NCBI GenBank assembly: GCA_021437785.1
Contig: JAILYB010000007.1
Coordinates: forward strand, 1,178,001-1,242,000
Direction of reading: 5' to 3'
DNA length: 64,000 nt
From: Rhodomyrtus psidioides
Taxonomy: Eukaryota; Streptophyta; Magnoliopsida; Myrtales; Myrtaceae
Part shown: piece after piece, positions 19,201 through 30,983 of the stretch
How the letters are laid out: every line of letters starts with the position of its first letter
Numbering within the stretch: the stretch's first letter is position 1
Translations under genes and position numbers: made by a program
Notes under the pieces: model-generated
What the model was told of the DNA's origin: nothing
What the model saw: only the letters and a program-made list of their open reading frames with translations
Databases searched by the model: none

Positions 19201-20554
19201 ATGGACGGCGAGCTGAAGCGAAGCCTCCACATCGCGATGTTCCCGTGGCTCGCTCACGGCCACATCACTCCCTTCCTCGAGCTCTCCAACTTCCTCTCCC
19301 TCAAAGGTCACGCCATCTCCTTCGTCTCCACCCCTAAAAACATCGCTCGGCTCGCCCACGCCCACCCCCGAACTCACTCCCTCCATCCGCCTCGTCTCCC
19401 TCCCCATGCCGCTCGTCCCCAACCTCCCGAGCTCGGCCGAGTCCACCTCCGACTTGGACATCGACTCGGTCCCCTACCTCAAGAAGGCCTACGACCTGCT
19501 CGAGCCGGCACTGACCCGCTTCCTCTCGGGCGGCCGCGTCGACTGCGTGATCCATGACTTCGCTAGCCACTGGCTCCCGCGGGCAGCTGCTCGGCTCGGG
19601 GTTGGCTCGGTGTTCTTCAGCACCATCAACGCTACCTCGCTCGCGTTCCTTGGCCCGCCATCGGAGCTCATCAGCGGCCGGTGCCATAAGCCGGAGGACT
19701 TGACCTGCGTACCGGAGTGGATACCGTACGAATCCACAGCTTGCTTCAGGCTCCACGAGGTGCTGAGGCATCGGCGGTGCATGGACGAGGAGATCTCTGA
19801 TTTCTTGAGGTTTGGCCACGTGGTCGACGGCTGCGATTTCGTAATCATAAGAAGCTGCCGCGAGTTCGAATCGGAGCCGTTGAGCTTGTTGTCGGAGATT
19901 TACAAGAAGCCTGTGATTCCGATCGGGCTATTGACGCCAGCTATTCGAGAGGACGAAGGAGATGACGATGAGAAATGGAAAGCCCTAAAAAGTTGGCTCG
20001 ACGCTAAGCGCGAGAATTCGGTGCTTTATATCGCGCTCGGGACCGAAGTGATTTTGAGCCGCGAGCTGACGAACGAGTTGGCCGCCGGGATTGAGAAGTC
20101 CGGATCACCGTTCGTTTGGGTGGTGAGGAACTGCGCCGTCCCGGCCGGTTTCGAGGAGCGAGTCTCGGACCGAGGATTCGTCTGGGCTGGTTGGGCCCCG
20201 CAGACCCGGATCTTGGCCCACGGCGCGATCGGTGGATTCCTGACGCACTGCGGCTGGAACTCCACGATCGAGGCGCTGAGCCGCGGGCGGCCGCTCGTGC
20301 TGTTCTCCGGGGGTAGCTCGGACCAGGGCGTGATGGCACGGTTCCTACATGAGAAGCGGGTGGGGTTTGAAGTGCCCCGGGACGAGGCGGACGGGTCGTT
20401 CACGGGGGACGCGATGGCCGAGTCGATCCGACGGGTCATGGTGGAGCGCGAGGGCGAGCCGATAAGGGCAACTGCATGGGCCATGAAGGAGGTGTTTGGC
20501 GACATGGAGTTGCTTGGAGGAATTTGCAGGGATGTTAGAGAATGGTGTCACTAG
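19201..20554 (+). pseudogene. UGT91-like UDP-glycosyltransferase with a one-base frameshift
   Basis: The gene is intronless and of family-like size (about 451 codons). It encodes a family-1 glycosyltransferase of the UGT91/79 type, enzymes that move a sugar from a UDP-sugar to flavonoid or terpenoid glycosides. The N-terminus has the acceptor-site block MFPWLAHGHITPFLELSNFL with the catalytic His. The C-terminus has the PSPG nucleotide-sugar box from WAPQ (20192) through HCGWNS to DQ (20326), 45 residues instead of the usual 44. Between about 19350 and 19370, in a C-rich run, the frame shifts by one base, so the 60 first residues and the remaining 390 are in different frames. Apart from this the gene is intact, with conserved motifs. 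It is either a young pseudogene or an assembly error in a C tract. The Tekay-like LTR ends 22 bp before the ATG, so the native promoter is displaced. Confidence 0.85.
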
Positions 20555-21358
20555 GGAGCAAAAGACGGTGAACTAATTTGCAAGACTTGGCATAAAATTG
20601 ATATGAACGGTGATGGAATTGATCTTTTATTGTATATTGGACATGACTCGATTTGAGATTCGTCACACGTCTTCCTTGATATGCTTGTCAACAGAAATTT
20701 AACACTTTCAAAACAGGATTAATACCGCAAAAAACCCTCAAACTGGTACATTTGTAATAAATTTATCCCAAATTATTTTTTTGACCACCAAAAACCTCAA
20801 ATTGGTATATTTATGCCAAAAGCTCAGCTTAGGATTCATGTACTGTCAGCATGTCTCTGTCACATGCCACTATGTCGGGACCGTCTTCCTAGCATGACCC
20901 GGGAAAAAAAAAATTATTGAAACTCGACTTGCTGGCGACCTAAGTTAAAATTTTCCATGATTAGCATAAGAAAATTTGTTCTCGATAAATAGGAAAAATA
21001 ATAATAATTTGAAGACGACTAAAACCGTACAACATCCCCTCAACACAATGGCTGGAAAATCTCTTGGCATACAGAGAGAAAGCCAGTGTCGGGTCGTCGG
21101 GTTGCTTTTGAAATGCTTAGACCGATATTTTTATGTGGACTTAGACTATAGTCGATGAAAATGCTCCATTATATATAATAAATTATGTTAGAATATTTTC
21201 GTGAACGATAAATAAAAAAAAAAGTTTGTTCGTGCATTTTTATAAGAGATACAAGCGATCATTTTCGTAATAATGTCTTTCAAATTATTCATTTTCTGTA
21301 AACACACACACCCTTAAATATTAATAGACTTGATGAACATAATTTGTCATGGAGCCAA

Positions 21359-21773
21359 TGTTAGAATTACCTAATGTGGTCTATATTAATTAAAACTAAT
21401 ATATGGCTTGGTCTACTAGAGTATGACATATACTCTTAATATATAATATGGGCTGGCTTAATGTAGGCCGAAGAGGCACAACCCTTGATGAGAGGGTCTT
21501 CGCCGAAACAACTATAAAAGGCACAAGTCCCCCCCTCTAGCCATTTGAATCAGAAATTTTCAGAACATACCCTTTCGTTCTGTGGTGGTTCTCTCATCGG
21601 CCAGCGACAAATCAAAAGGAATAGAGGGGAAAACTTGATCTCGTGAATCATCGATGCTCCGCATCAAGATAGATTCCAAACCAGGCATGCTTCTAATCCG
21701 ATTACATATTGATGTGTGTTTCTATTTTCTTGTTATGGCGATCTCGGGCGTTCTATAACTTCGTAGTCTAACA
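21359..21773. mobile_element. Solo LTR, copia-like
   Basis: A 415-bp unit begins TGTTAGA and ends TCTAACA, an inverted terminal pair typical of plant copia LTRs. It contains a TATA-like CTATAAAAG near 21512. The flanks GCCAA (before) and GCTAA (after) look like a 5-bp target-site duplication with one mismatch. No internal region adjoins either end, so it is a solo LTR left by recombination. Confidence 0.7.
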
Positions 21774-22618
21774 GCTAAAACAGCAAGAGATATTATATAA
21801 TGGGATGGTGCTATGTATAATCTACCTAATCTAAGCAAATAAAACACGTATACAAAGAATGTCTTCGCGTGTAAAATTGTATCACATCACTGCCAATTGT
21901 TTGACAAGCTCAAACTTGTAGCTAGTGGCGTAATTTACTATTTGATATTCTGACGCCCCGCCTCATACGCAATTTAGACTTTGCCAATATTCTACTTAAT
22001 ACGTCCCATCACATGTTGTAACGGAGACAAATTAGGGCCCCTGCACTATGGCGCGGAATATAATAAAGGGGACAACTAAAGGGTCTAGAAAGATTTGAAT
22101 TCCGACTCCGGCTTTGATACGGTGTGAAATCTGCAAAAATCACAACTAACTTCTCTAAACGTTTAAACTATTAAAGAATGTGTAATTTAATATTTAAATA
22201 TTACTTCAACTTCTTATATATTATTAATTGGCACGTTTTATATTCCAGAAAATTCCACATATGATGACATTATTTGCAAGTAAATTCTTCCTCGTATTGA
22301 AACAAGGAAATAGTTCCTGTAATATAGAATTCTTATATTACAAATTTGAAAGGCTAGTTAGTAAAAAAAAAAAAACTTATAGTAAGAACCTTTAAAATTT
22401 TGGAAATAATTTCGAATATTATTATACTTGACTTATAAGGTATACCTAAGCACTGCACTGCGCGACCCTTACCCTAATTTGTAGTATGGGTGATTTATTC
22501 ATTAAGGGTCATGTTAGGAAGGCGGACCAGTCATTTGACAGGAGATATGCCGACCGTACATCCTAAATTAGGTTTTTGGTAATTATGTTTTGAAGATGTT
22601 GTTAAATTTCTGTTAGAC

Positions 22619-22644
22619 AATATATATATATATATATATATATA
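22619..22644. repeat. TA dinucleotide microsatellite
   Basis: An uninterrupted run of alternating TA of about 26 bp. Confidence 0.95.
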
Positions 22645-22751
22645 CGGCACAATCTTCTTAATTAGCTTTTTTTTTCATTCATTAATACTATCAAACCGTC
22701 GTCATTCAAAGCCACCTTAGCATTTTACTGTCATTTTGGTTGGTTATTCAT

Positions 22752-23273
22752 GGGAAAATTATCAAAACTATTGCAATTATGTCAATTCAATCCTAACTTT
22801 CTTTTCTTTTCTGTTAATTCAATTTTAAGCATTTTGCATTTGTGATCGAAAATCGCTAACAAGAATGTTGACCGTCGCACGTGACGAAACCGATGGTGAT
22901 ATAGACAATTTTTTTATAATTATTTTAAATTTTAATATTTTTAAATTACTTTTTCTTTTCTTTTCTTTTCTTTTTTATTTTTTTCTTTGTGGCTTGTGAG
23001 GTCTGCCTTCCTAGCGGCTAGGCTGGCGAGGGTCGAGTCTCGCTAGCCACAGAGAAAAAATAGAAAAAAAAAATTATAAAAATTATACGCATCAGCACCC
23101 GGTGGCACCACATAGGACGCCATGCGTCCTCATCATCGATTTCCAGCCAATTTTTTGCCGGATAAATTGAATTGACTCAGACGCAAAAGATTTAAAACTG
23201 AATTGGCAAAAAAAAATTAGGACTAAATTGGCCCAAACGCAATAAATTTACGACTTTTTTTGGTAATTTTCCT
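22752..23273. mobile_element. Non-autonomous Mutator-like element (long TIR)
   Basis: The ends are inverted copies of each other: GGGAAAATTATC at the left, GGTAATTTTCCT at the right, with inverted similarity reaching about 100 bp inward (GCAATTATGTCAATTCAATCC against ACTAAATTGGCCCAAACGC). The flanks GTTATTCAT and GTTATTCAC are a 9-bp target duplication with one change, as expected for Mutator-like transposons. The centre has no coding frame. A related element lies at 63031-63608. Confidence 0.75.
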
Positions 23274-25046
23274 GTTATTCACATCATCACCAAAATCTCT
23301 CAACATAATTGGAGAAAAATAAAATTACTAAAAATTAGTGTGTATAAAAAAAAAATGTTGGTTCGTGCCAATTTCAAGTTAAATCACATCAGATAGAGTT
23401 GAGTTCGGACTTCTCTCGTTGAATCGCTGTCGATGAATCAGTGTCAAGTCATTGAACTACGGTAAGACCTACGGGATCCATCGGTATTCGACTTGAGAGT
23501 CTATTAGACAAGCGCTAGCGCCCCTATTTCCGATTCAGAATCTTCCGCTATCGATGAAACCGGTCTCCATCCATCCACGTGTTCCTTAAAATTGCAAAAT
23601 TTAGCCACCGGCCATTGCCAACTGGAAGCATGACCAGACAATGCTATTGCTTCTTATACTATGTAGCCCAGTCCAAACGATCTAAGTTCGATTGCGATTA
23701 GTCCATTGCCCCGCCTTTCCGCGATACATCGTGTATGTAATATGTATGGACTCTGGAGCGCAATTCGTTCGGAGCGACTTGCTGAGCCCGCCGCCTCCTT
23801 TTCTGGTCATTCGGGACGCGTTACTTGTTTTTCATAAGTCAAATTGTTGGTGGTATGAACGATCTCAAGAGAGCCTAAGCGTCTATTTGGCAACGATTCT
23901 GATTCTCTGATTCTGTTCTTCATAACAAAAAATGACAAGAAACATGTTTAGTAACGTAAATTATTCTTATTCTGATTCTGTTCTCGGGACCAGTTTTGGA
24001 GCAAAAACAAGAATTACAAAAAAAAAAATATTAGTTCTGAAAAAAAGAATCACTTCTGAGAATCGTAGAAAATACCAAAATCTCAATTCTTTTAAAAAGA
24101 TTAAGCCCACGTGAACTTTTGAACTTTTAAAAAATAAAATAAAATTAGATTTGACAATTTACTGATAAATAATTTTTTTAATTACATTTTTTAAAAATTA
24201 AATTTAAAAATAAGCTTTAAAATTTAACAAAAAAATTAAAAAAATTGTTCCCAAAATAAAAAATCTTTTGGTAATTGCACAAAATTTATGTTTCGAAAAC
24301 AACCAGGTGGCAAGAATTCTTTCTTTGTGTGTGTGTGTATGTGTATGTGTTTTTCATCTTTTAATGTTTTTTTAGATTTTTTTAAAACAAAATTATGTTT
24401 TTCATCTTTTTTTAAAAAAATGTTTTTTAACCCTTTTCTAATTTTTTTTACTTTTTTAAAATTAAAATTCCCCCCATTTTGAATTTTTTTTTTTTAAATC
24501 TGTGCCCAAAACGGGACTGCGGAGCTGTTTGGGCCTGCAATGCTGGTCCAATCCCATTCACAATGCCACAGGTTAACAGCCTAACAGCTCTAATGATTCA
24601 TGCACCTTTTGCCAACCTCACAAGGCTCACATAATCCTCGAGGGTAATTCATCCGTCAAATGAGAGGATCCATACTCTGAATGATCGAGCGCACACTCTT
24701 ACGTAAACTTCTCTGACCGAAGGAGTAGCCAGATCGATAACATCAAACGGATAAAGCTTTGCCAACAGCAGATCAGAACGAAAAATCAACTAGCTGCACT
24801 GACGAACTCGAACAATGCTTCTTGCTCTGTGGACTAAAATAAACCGAACCCTTCTTAGGCGCGGGGAATGGCCAAGGCACCGATAATACATCGAGACTTA
24901 TCACAGAAAACTCAGCAATATTATGTACATATGTGTGTATGGTAATGAAATACTACAGAATAGTGAGTGTAAATGAGTGCAGAGATAGTAGAGAGGAGCG
25001 AAAGCATGAACTCCCAAAATGCTTGTATGTATGATTTTGCATCTCA

Positions 25047-26981
25047 TTAATCAAGTTGCACAAACTCGAGAGCATTTGCATCCGGATCTCTTGTGAAGAT
25101 GGCCGGCCTCCCTGACTTGCTCAGCGTGTAAGGAATGCCTGCGAGTAAAAGGGGCCAAAAGAGTACTCAACTTCAACGCCGTCCCGTCCTAAGACATGAT
25201 GCCGATGAACTAAAGGCCCGTGCTTCACGAGACGCGTGTACTACTAGCCAAAGATTAAGGAAAGAGATACATACCGGCTTTATCAAGGATGACCTTCAGC
25301 TTAGACACGTCCTTAATAGAGATGCAGGTGTGACGGTCTCGGCCACCGTGTTCGGGTCTTCCTGTCAAAGGGTCTGGATTTGGGAGCTCCATCAGGTGAA
25401 TCATCTCGGATCCCACCCACAACCACGCACCACGATAGGGAAGTTTGTCGTCCGGACGTGCTTCGTTTATCTCGAGACCTGACTTGCCAGGGAAAAAAAA
25501 ATTGAAAATTCATTTATGTGCGTAGGCTTCCTTTGAAAAAGAATATTCTTGTACCTGAATGTTGGCATGGGAAGTTGGACTTACCAAGAAGGTTTTGATA
25601 AAAGTCGAGTGACCTTTCGAGATTTTCGCATAGGATTCCTACGTGATGAATGCTGAGGAATCCGATATCTGCATCAACATCCAATGTTACTAAAGCTAAA
25701 AGGTTCGCAAAAGCATAACTATGCCGGCAGACAAGTAGTCCTACAAATATAACCTTGGGGATTCAGTATTCCAAGATGATCACTCTGTGACCAGATTAGA
25801 CAAGCAACTGAGTGACGATCAGTAACTCTGCAAGCTATTTTCGACCCACCACACTGAAAAGGCACAAATGTATTTCGTTCTGCTAAGCCCACTGATCCGA
25901 TCAACGTACTCCTAAACTCCTAATTAACCAAACAGAAGAGATGTGCTTCACACTGTAATTCGATATGGACCGGCAGGTTAAATTTGAAGTCTATTCGTCA
26001 ACTCCAATTCTCCATCTGACATCAACCAACTACCACACAAAATTCAGTAAATCGCACACAGAAGTGACACGATCCATAAAGAAATACTCGGAACCAAACG
26101 ATTTCTGAGATAAAATTTCGAAACTAAAAGGAAAGTAGTAGCCAGATGCTTTGAACCGCAAGATACTAAAGTGCTAGATGTACCCGAGCATTTGTGCGAA
26201 ATCAAAGCGCATCAGAAAAATAGAAATCCCAAAACGACTGTCTAATCACCATTTCTATTGGTCACTGCATCTGCTTCTCTCATTAGTGTTGCCCCTTCGA
26301 CATTTGCTTGAGCTTTCACCGCAAGACGGCATCTGCCGCCTCGTCGAGTCGCACTGCGCTGAATTGCCGCTCGTGGCCCACTCGTGCACAAGCCATTACC
26401 TTTATAATGATTCACCTGAATGCAAAGGAGAAAATTCATCAAACAGTTGTCAGTGAACCAGCAGAAGCAGGCATTGGAGAACAAGCATGTATAAGAAGCT
26501 GAAACAAGAAGAGATTTTATGAAATTGCCCCATCAAAATCGATGAATTCGTATCTTTCTTAAATGAATCTTAAATTTCTCCCGCTTCTTCCATTTCGATC
26601 TACAGACACCGCACCCCAAATTGAACTTCCTGAGAACTCGTATCGATTGACAATTAAGACTGTCGAGCGTGAATAACAAATGCGCTCAGAGACTCAAAAG
26701 GGCAATGGCAACCCAGTGGAGCAACTTACAGTCAAAAACCCAAATCGAGAAACCGCAGGAATAATTCAAAGAAACCCGCCAGAAGACGAAGGAGAACAAG
26801 CAGATGAGCGAAAGAAAGAAGGTGAATTTTTCAGTATCAACCGACGAAGAAACGATCCAGCTTGCGGCAGACAAATCGAAACAGAGGACTGAAGGAGGAA
26901 CTGATGAACGATAACAGTGTCGCCAATCTCTACCTTGTTTTGCAAAGATACGGCAAGTGATGGACTGAGAAGAGACGCCAT
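25047..26981 (-). CDS. Glyoxalase/VOC-fold protein, probably chloroplast-targeted
   Basis: Five exons on the minus strand, found by splice sites and frame: 26981-26934, 26415-26250, 25668-25585, 25478-25275 and 25138-25047. They total 594 bp and encode 197 residues. Residues 1-70 are rich in S, A, R and basic residues (start MASLLSPSLAVSLQNK), as in plastid transit peptides. A single vicinal-oxygen-chelate domain follows: SIHHVGILCENLERSLDFY, then WVGSEMIHLMELPNPDPLTG, GGRDRHTCISIKDVSKLK and a final FTRDPDANALEFVQLD. The likely metal ligands are His in IHHVG, Glu in MIHLMELP, His in RDRHTC and Glu in ALEFV. It resembles Arabidopsis At5g57040, annotated as a lactoylglutathione lyase/glyoxalase I family protein. 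The true substrate of this subgroup is uncertain. Confidence 0.88.
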
Positions 26982-29900
26982 GGTTGAGCGAAGAAGGAAC
27001 CACAATCTTGGAATTTTTATGCCTTTGATTTATTATTATTATTATTTTAAGCCAGTGCACATGCGTAGCAGAAAGAAACCACAGCCTCAAAGTCGGGAGT
27101 GAATAGAAACCACAGCTTCCAAGTCCTCATGGAATGGTTCGGGTGATTCTGCAAATTGGAGATACTTTTGGAGTTGTGTGTGAATAGAATAACCAAAAGG
27201 GTATTTCAGAAAAAAAAAAATCAAAACGAGAGAGAAATAAAGAGGGGGGGTAAGGGAAGAGATAGAGAGAGATTAGGGCAATCTCCATGTCGGCAAACGC
27301 AATATATTTAATTGCCAACCGGAGTCGGTCAAATCCCGAATGTACCAGAAGATGTGGGGGAGTGCCCCTGATACTTCTTGACCATTACGTCGATAACAAA
27401 AATAACAGTCAAGGCATTATTTTTTATTGAACAAAAGTCAAACGAAGGAAAAAAAAAAGTAAATTGCTAAAATTAAAATTTCGATCCGATCTAAGTCGAT
27501 TTCTTCATTTGGTCGTGTCCCTCCTTGTTACTAGTCTAATTTCAAAGTCGTTAGAACGTATAGCACTGTCCCTAAGGCTCGAAAATTGACATTTTTTTTT
27601 TATAAAAATAAGATACACGATCGTAAAATCGAAAAAAAAAACCCTCAATTTGGTCGATTTTTACTAGGCTAGACTGTCGTGATTATGTCAACTCCTCTCT
27701 CGGGTGCTCGTCTGACCCACCTGCCCTAATTAATTTTCGCAAGAAAGAATATGAGATTGCTCGCACAGGAGCTCCTTGACCAGCTGACTTTCGGAAGACG
27801 GGTCAACGGCAATGTGAACCCTTGAAGAGTCGCACCTCTTTCCTTCCTTGTCTTGGCATACGACGAGTCGTGCCTCGAACAAAATAACCGAGTTGGAATT
27901 GAACGATTGCTTGTATTTGTATCATAAGTAAACGTGTTCTTTTTTTCTTTGGTCTTATCATGACGAACATGATTATTGACCGCCCTATACTAGTCACATG
28001 CCTCTAGTTGACTGTTTCAATTTAAGGTTGTTATATGTGGCCACGTGTGCAAAATAAATATATACATATATATCGTGTCATCATATGACAAAAGAAGAGC
28101 ATTTTTTTTCTTTTCTTTTTTCAAAAAATAACTGCTCAGTGACGTGTTTAATGAAAAATTTTGTATGAAGAGATGCAAACATTTTATGAAAATATTTTTT
28201 AAAATTTTTCGAGAAAATAAACGCATAGTAAATAACTATGAGTTCGTAGAATTACAGTCGTACTGTAATTTTCGTGATTTATATCCAATTTTACGAAATA
28301 TTGAATTCGCGCATCTGTTAACGTATGATTTAAAGCCGCTGCTCTTTAAACTTGATTAACTTGAATAATTTCCCCCACTTTGGACATTAAATCAGGAAAA
28401 TCTCGTTTTGATTAAAAGTCCCCGTTCATACGGTATCAGGTATTTCGTTTGTGTTTTATTACGACGGCAGCGGTGACGTGGCTTTGAGCGTGACACCTGG
28501 AATTGTACGAAGACGTGTCGAGAGGCCAACAGTTTTGGAAGAAAATGGGGCCAAAAAAATAGAGACATCACGAAGAGTGTGAAAGTATGCGATTACACTT
28601 CGTGTTTCTGGGAAGTCAAAAGGGATTAATTATCTTTTGACTCGTCCTTTGTTTTTTTATCTTTTTGGGGGACGAATTTTGACTTGTTCTTGGAGTCAAC
28701 GGACTAATGTGAGGGAAAAAAAAAATTGTTGCCTCGTGATCAATTTGGCATCTTTCGGACACTAGAATTTCCTTAACATAAACACTTAAATATATAAGGA
28801 AATCTAACTAGAACTCTCGTCTGTTACTTGATATGGAAAATATTGAATATTGGGTCGAGCAGGACCTATGAATTAAATTATTAATTTCTTTAAACGCTCG
28901 ATAAGAAGTTGATGCATTACTCCATAGCAATGTAATGATGAGATTTGTTAACACGCGTATCATCGTTGATCTTTCTTGATGTGTTTTGAGGTAGGTATTT
29001 AAGTTTTTGCAAGGTAAGTTCTATGTATCTACATTTTTGAAATAAGTAAGTGCAAAGCAACTTCAAGGGGTGGGATCATACTACGGCATGCTTGCCTTCT
29101 GTGCAGTCTGATCAGCAATTTTCGATCCGAATTGAATTCGATTAATAATCATTTTAAGAATATTCTTACGATTGAAGAACAAAACCGATAAGATTAATCA
29201 TCACGTGGGCTTTATTGTCTTAAGTAACTATATTTCCATGTTTTAGAATTTATCATTTGTGGGGGCAATTCAAAATAAAAATACTCACTGTTAATTGAAT
29301 TGTGTACTTTTTTTTTTTTTGGAAACTTAACGTGGGCAATATTCATCTTTCAGGCCAAAATAATATGACAAAAGTTATACACTTATTCTCAAGTATAAGA
29401 AAAGGCGAGTGGGGATCAGAGGCCCCACTGCATCCAACACTGGTCCGACCCGGACGGCGATACATTTTTAGTCCAACGCTTTCAGCTAAATTTCATGTTC
29501 ACCCGTAGATTAAAATAATGAGTGTAAACCAAATAGTCTTTCGTATTTTCTTATTATTATTTCTTTTCTTTTCTTTTTTGTACTTTGCATGTTATGATTG
29601 CTTTGGGATTACCTTATTATTAAACATCGATTACTCCATTCATGTTTTGTTGAGATATTATCCGCTGGCCAACGGTCTTAAATGCTCTTTATATTCATAA
29701 GGTCTTCATTCACATGTTAATTTAAGTTTTTGGGCTGACCTTTTCTAACATGATATCGGAGCCCGGGTTGCCAACAAATCCGTGCTCAACAGCCAATCGA
29801 AGAGGATTGTTGCCACCTATAAAGTATCGACACTCTTCGGGAGCCTCTGTGTCGTGTTCGACACTCTTCGACATGCGGCCGCATGCGGTTAGCGCTCCAG

Positions 29901-30983
29901 GCAGGCCAGCGACAAGCGAGCCCAGCATCCCGACACGCCATTTCGACGGGCACGGGGTTAATTTTAAGCATTTTCAATAAATTAGGAGTCAAAGTATAAA
30001 TATGTCAAATATGTATATATAAGTCATATACCCGACCACCACAAAATTAATATATCCAGCCAACCTAAAAAAATAATCGTGAATCCCTAACAGCAGCAGA
30101 AGAAGAAAAATAAACTTACCGATAATAATTTATCATGTCTTTATAAGAATATGTATTCAATGTACAACGTATCGAAATTCTTTATTTTTTGAGAAATAAC
30201 GTGTTGGTATGTCACGTTAGTGTCAATGCTACTTAAGTTCGCTGCTTCGACGAAATCCCTATGCGCGAGGAAAAGACTGTTGGGTTATTTACACATTAAT
30301 TTGGTCGGGTTATAAGTGTGAGGGGAAGCATAATGCTCTCGTGTTCGGGGAACCAGCAGAGTGGGTTTCGCCGTGGTTTCAAGAGCCTGCGGAGGAGAGA
30401 TCTCAGATTCCGAAACCCGGAAAACCGGTTACCAGAGCAAAAAACCCGACTCGCTTTCGGAAACTGCAGACCGGCCCCCGACCCGACACCGTGAATATAT
30501 TCGGTAGAGAAGTAGTAATCCTAATCCCACGGAAACTTCTCCATCTCTTCCCTCTCTATATTCCATTCATTCCACCAAGAATAATAATAAAATAAAAATA
30601 ACAAAGAATTCTTTTTTATTTTTTTAATTATTATTTTTACTCCAAAACCATCAACGTCCCCTCCCCTCAAAACGAAGTACCCCGACCGCGTAAACAAAAC
30701 CACGCCTCAGCGTTTACTAATCAAAAAACACGAAAATAAAATAAATAAATAAATAAATAAAACATTAATCTTAATCCCTTCAAAAGTCAAGTCACCGTCA
30801 GCGACCAACCTTCGTTCCTTCTTCCACCGCGTTCACACCGCCCGCGGCCCCGCACACGCTTCTCCGTAGCCCCGTATAAAACTCCCCAGCTCCGACGACT
30901 CCTCCAATTCAGACCATCCCGAAGCGTTCACATTCCCACCCATTCAGACCATATCTTCCAACCCTTCCCCCCCCGCCCGGTTG
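26982..30983. other. Intergenic region between glyoxalase and ALP1-like genes
   Basis: About 4 kb without a supported gene. It is AT-rich with ATT repeats near 27030, A and T homopolymers, and an (AAAT)n run near 30730. At 29740-29930 a short minus-strand frame contains GGNNPLRLAVEHGFVG, which faintly resembles one ankyrin repeat. It may be a gene fragment but lacks the rest of a repeat array. The last 150 bp are CpG-rich and hold the promoter of the next gene. Confidence 0.5.
30875..30881 (+). promoter_or_regulatory. Candidate TATA box of the ALP1-like gene
   Basis: TATAAAA in a CCGTATAAAACTCCCC context, 109 bp upstream of the ATG at 30984, at the transition from AT-rich intergenic to GC-rich leader. 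Confidence 0.6.

Larger units (their letters stand above)
20555..25046. other. Intergenic region between UGT and glyoxalase genes
   Basis: No protein gene is seen in this AT-rich region. It holds a solo LTR (21359-21773), a Mutator-like non-autonomous element (22752-23273), a TA microsatellite (22619-22644), a short GT repeat near 24325 and several A/T homopolymers. At 20715-20830 there are diverged direct repeats of an AAACTGGTACATTT-like sequence, probably from another inactive element. Confidence 0.6.

Noticed and set aside
25135..26502. Plus-strand frames of 60-115 codons across 25.1-26.5 kb
   Set aside because: They are antisense to the exons of the glyoxalase-fold gene, whose minus-strand frame and splice sites account for the sequence.
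29722..29928. Possible ankyrin-repeat fragment on the minus strand
   Set aside because: Only one weak motif (NNPLRLAVEHG) is seen, without a second repeat or splice sites linking to others.
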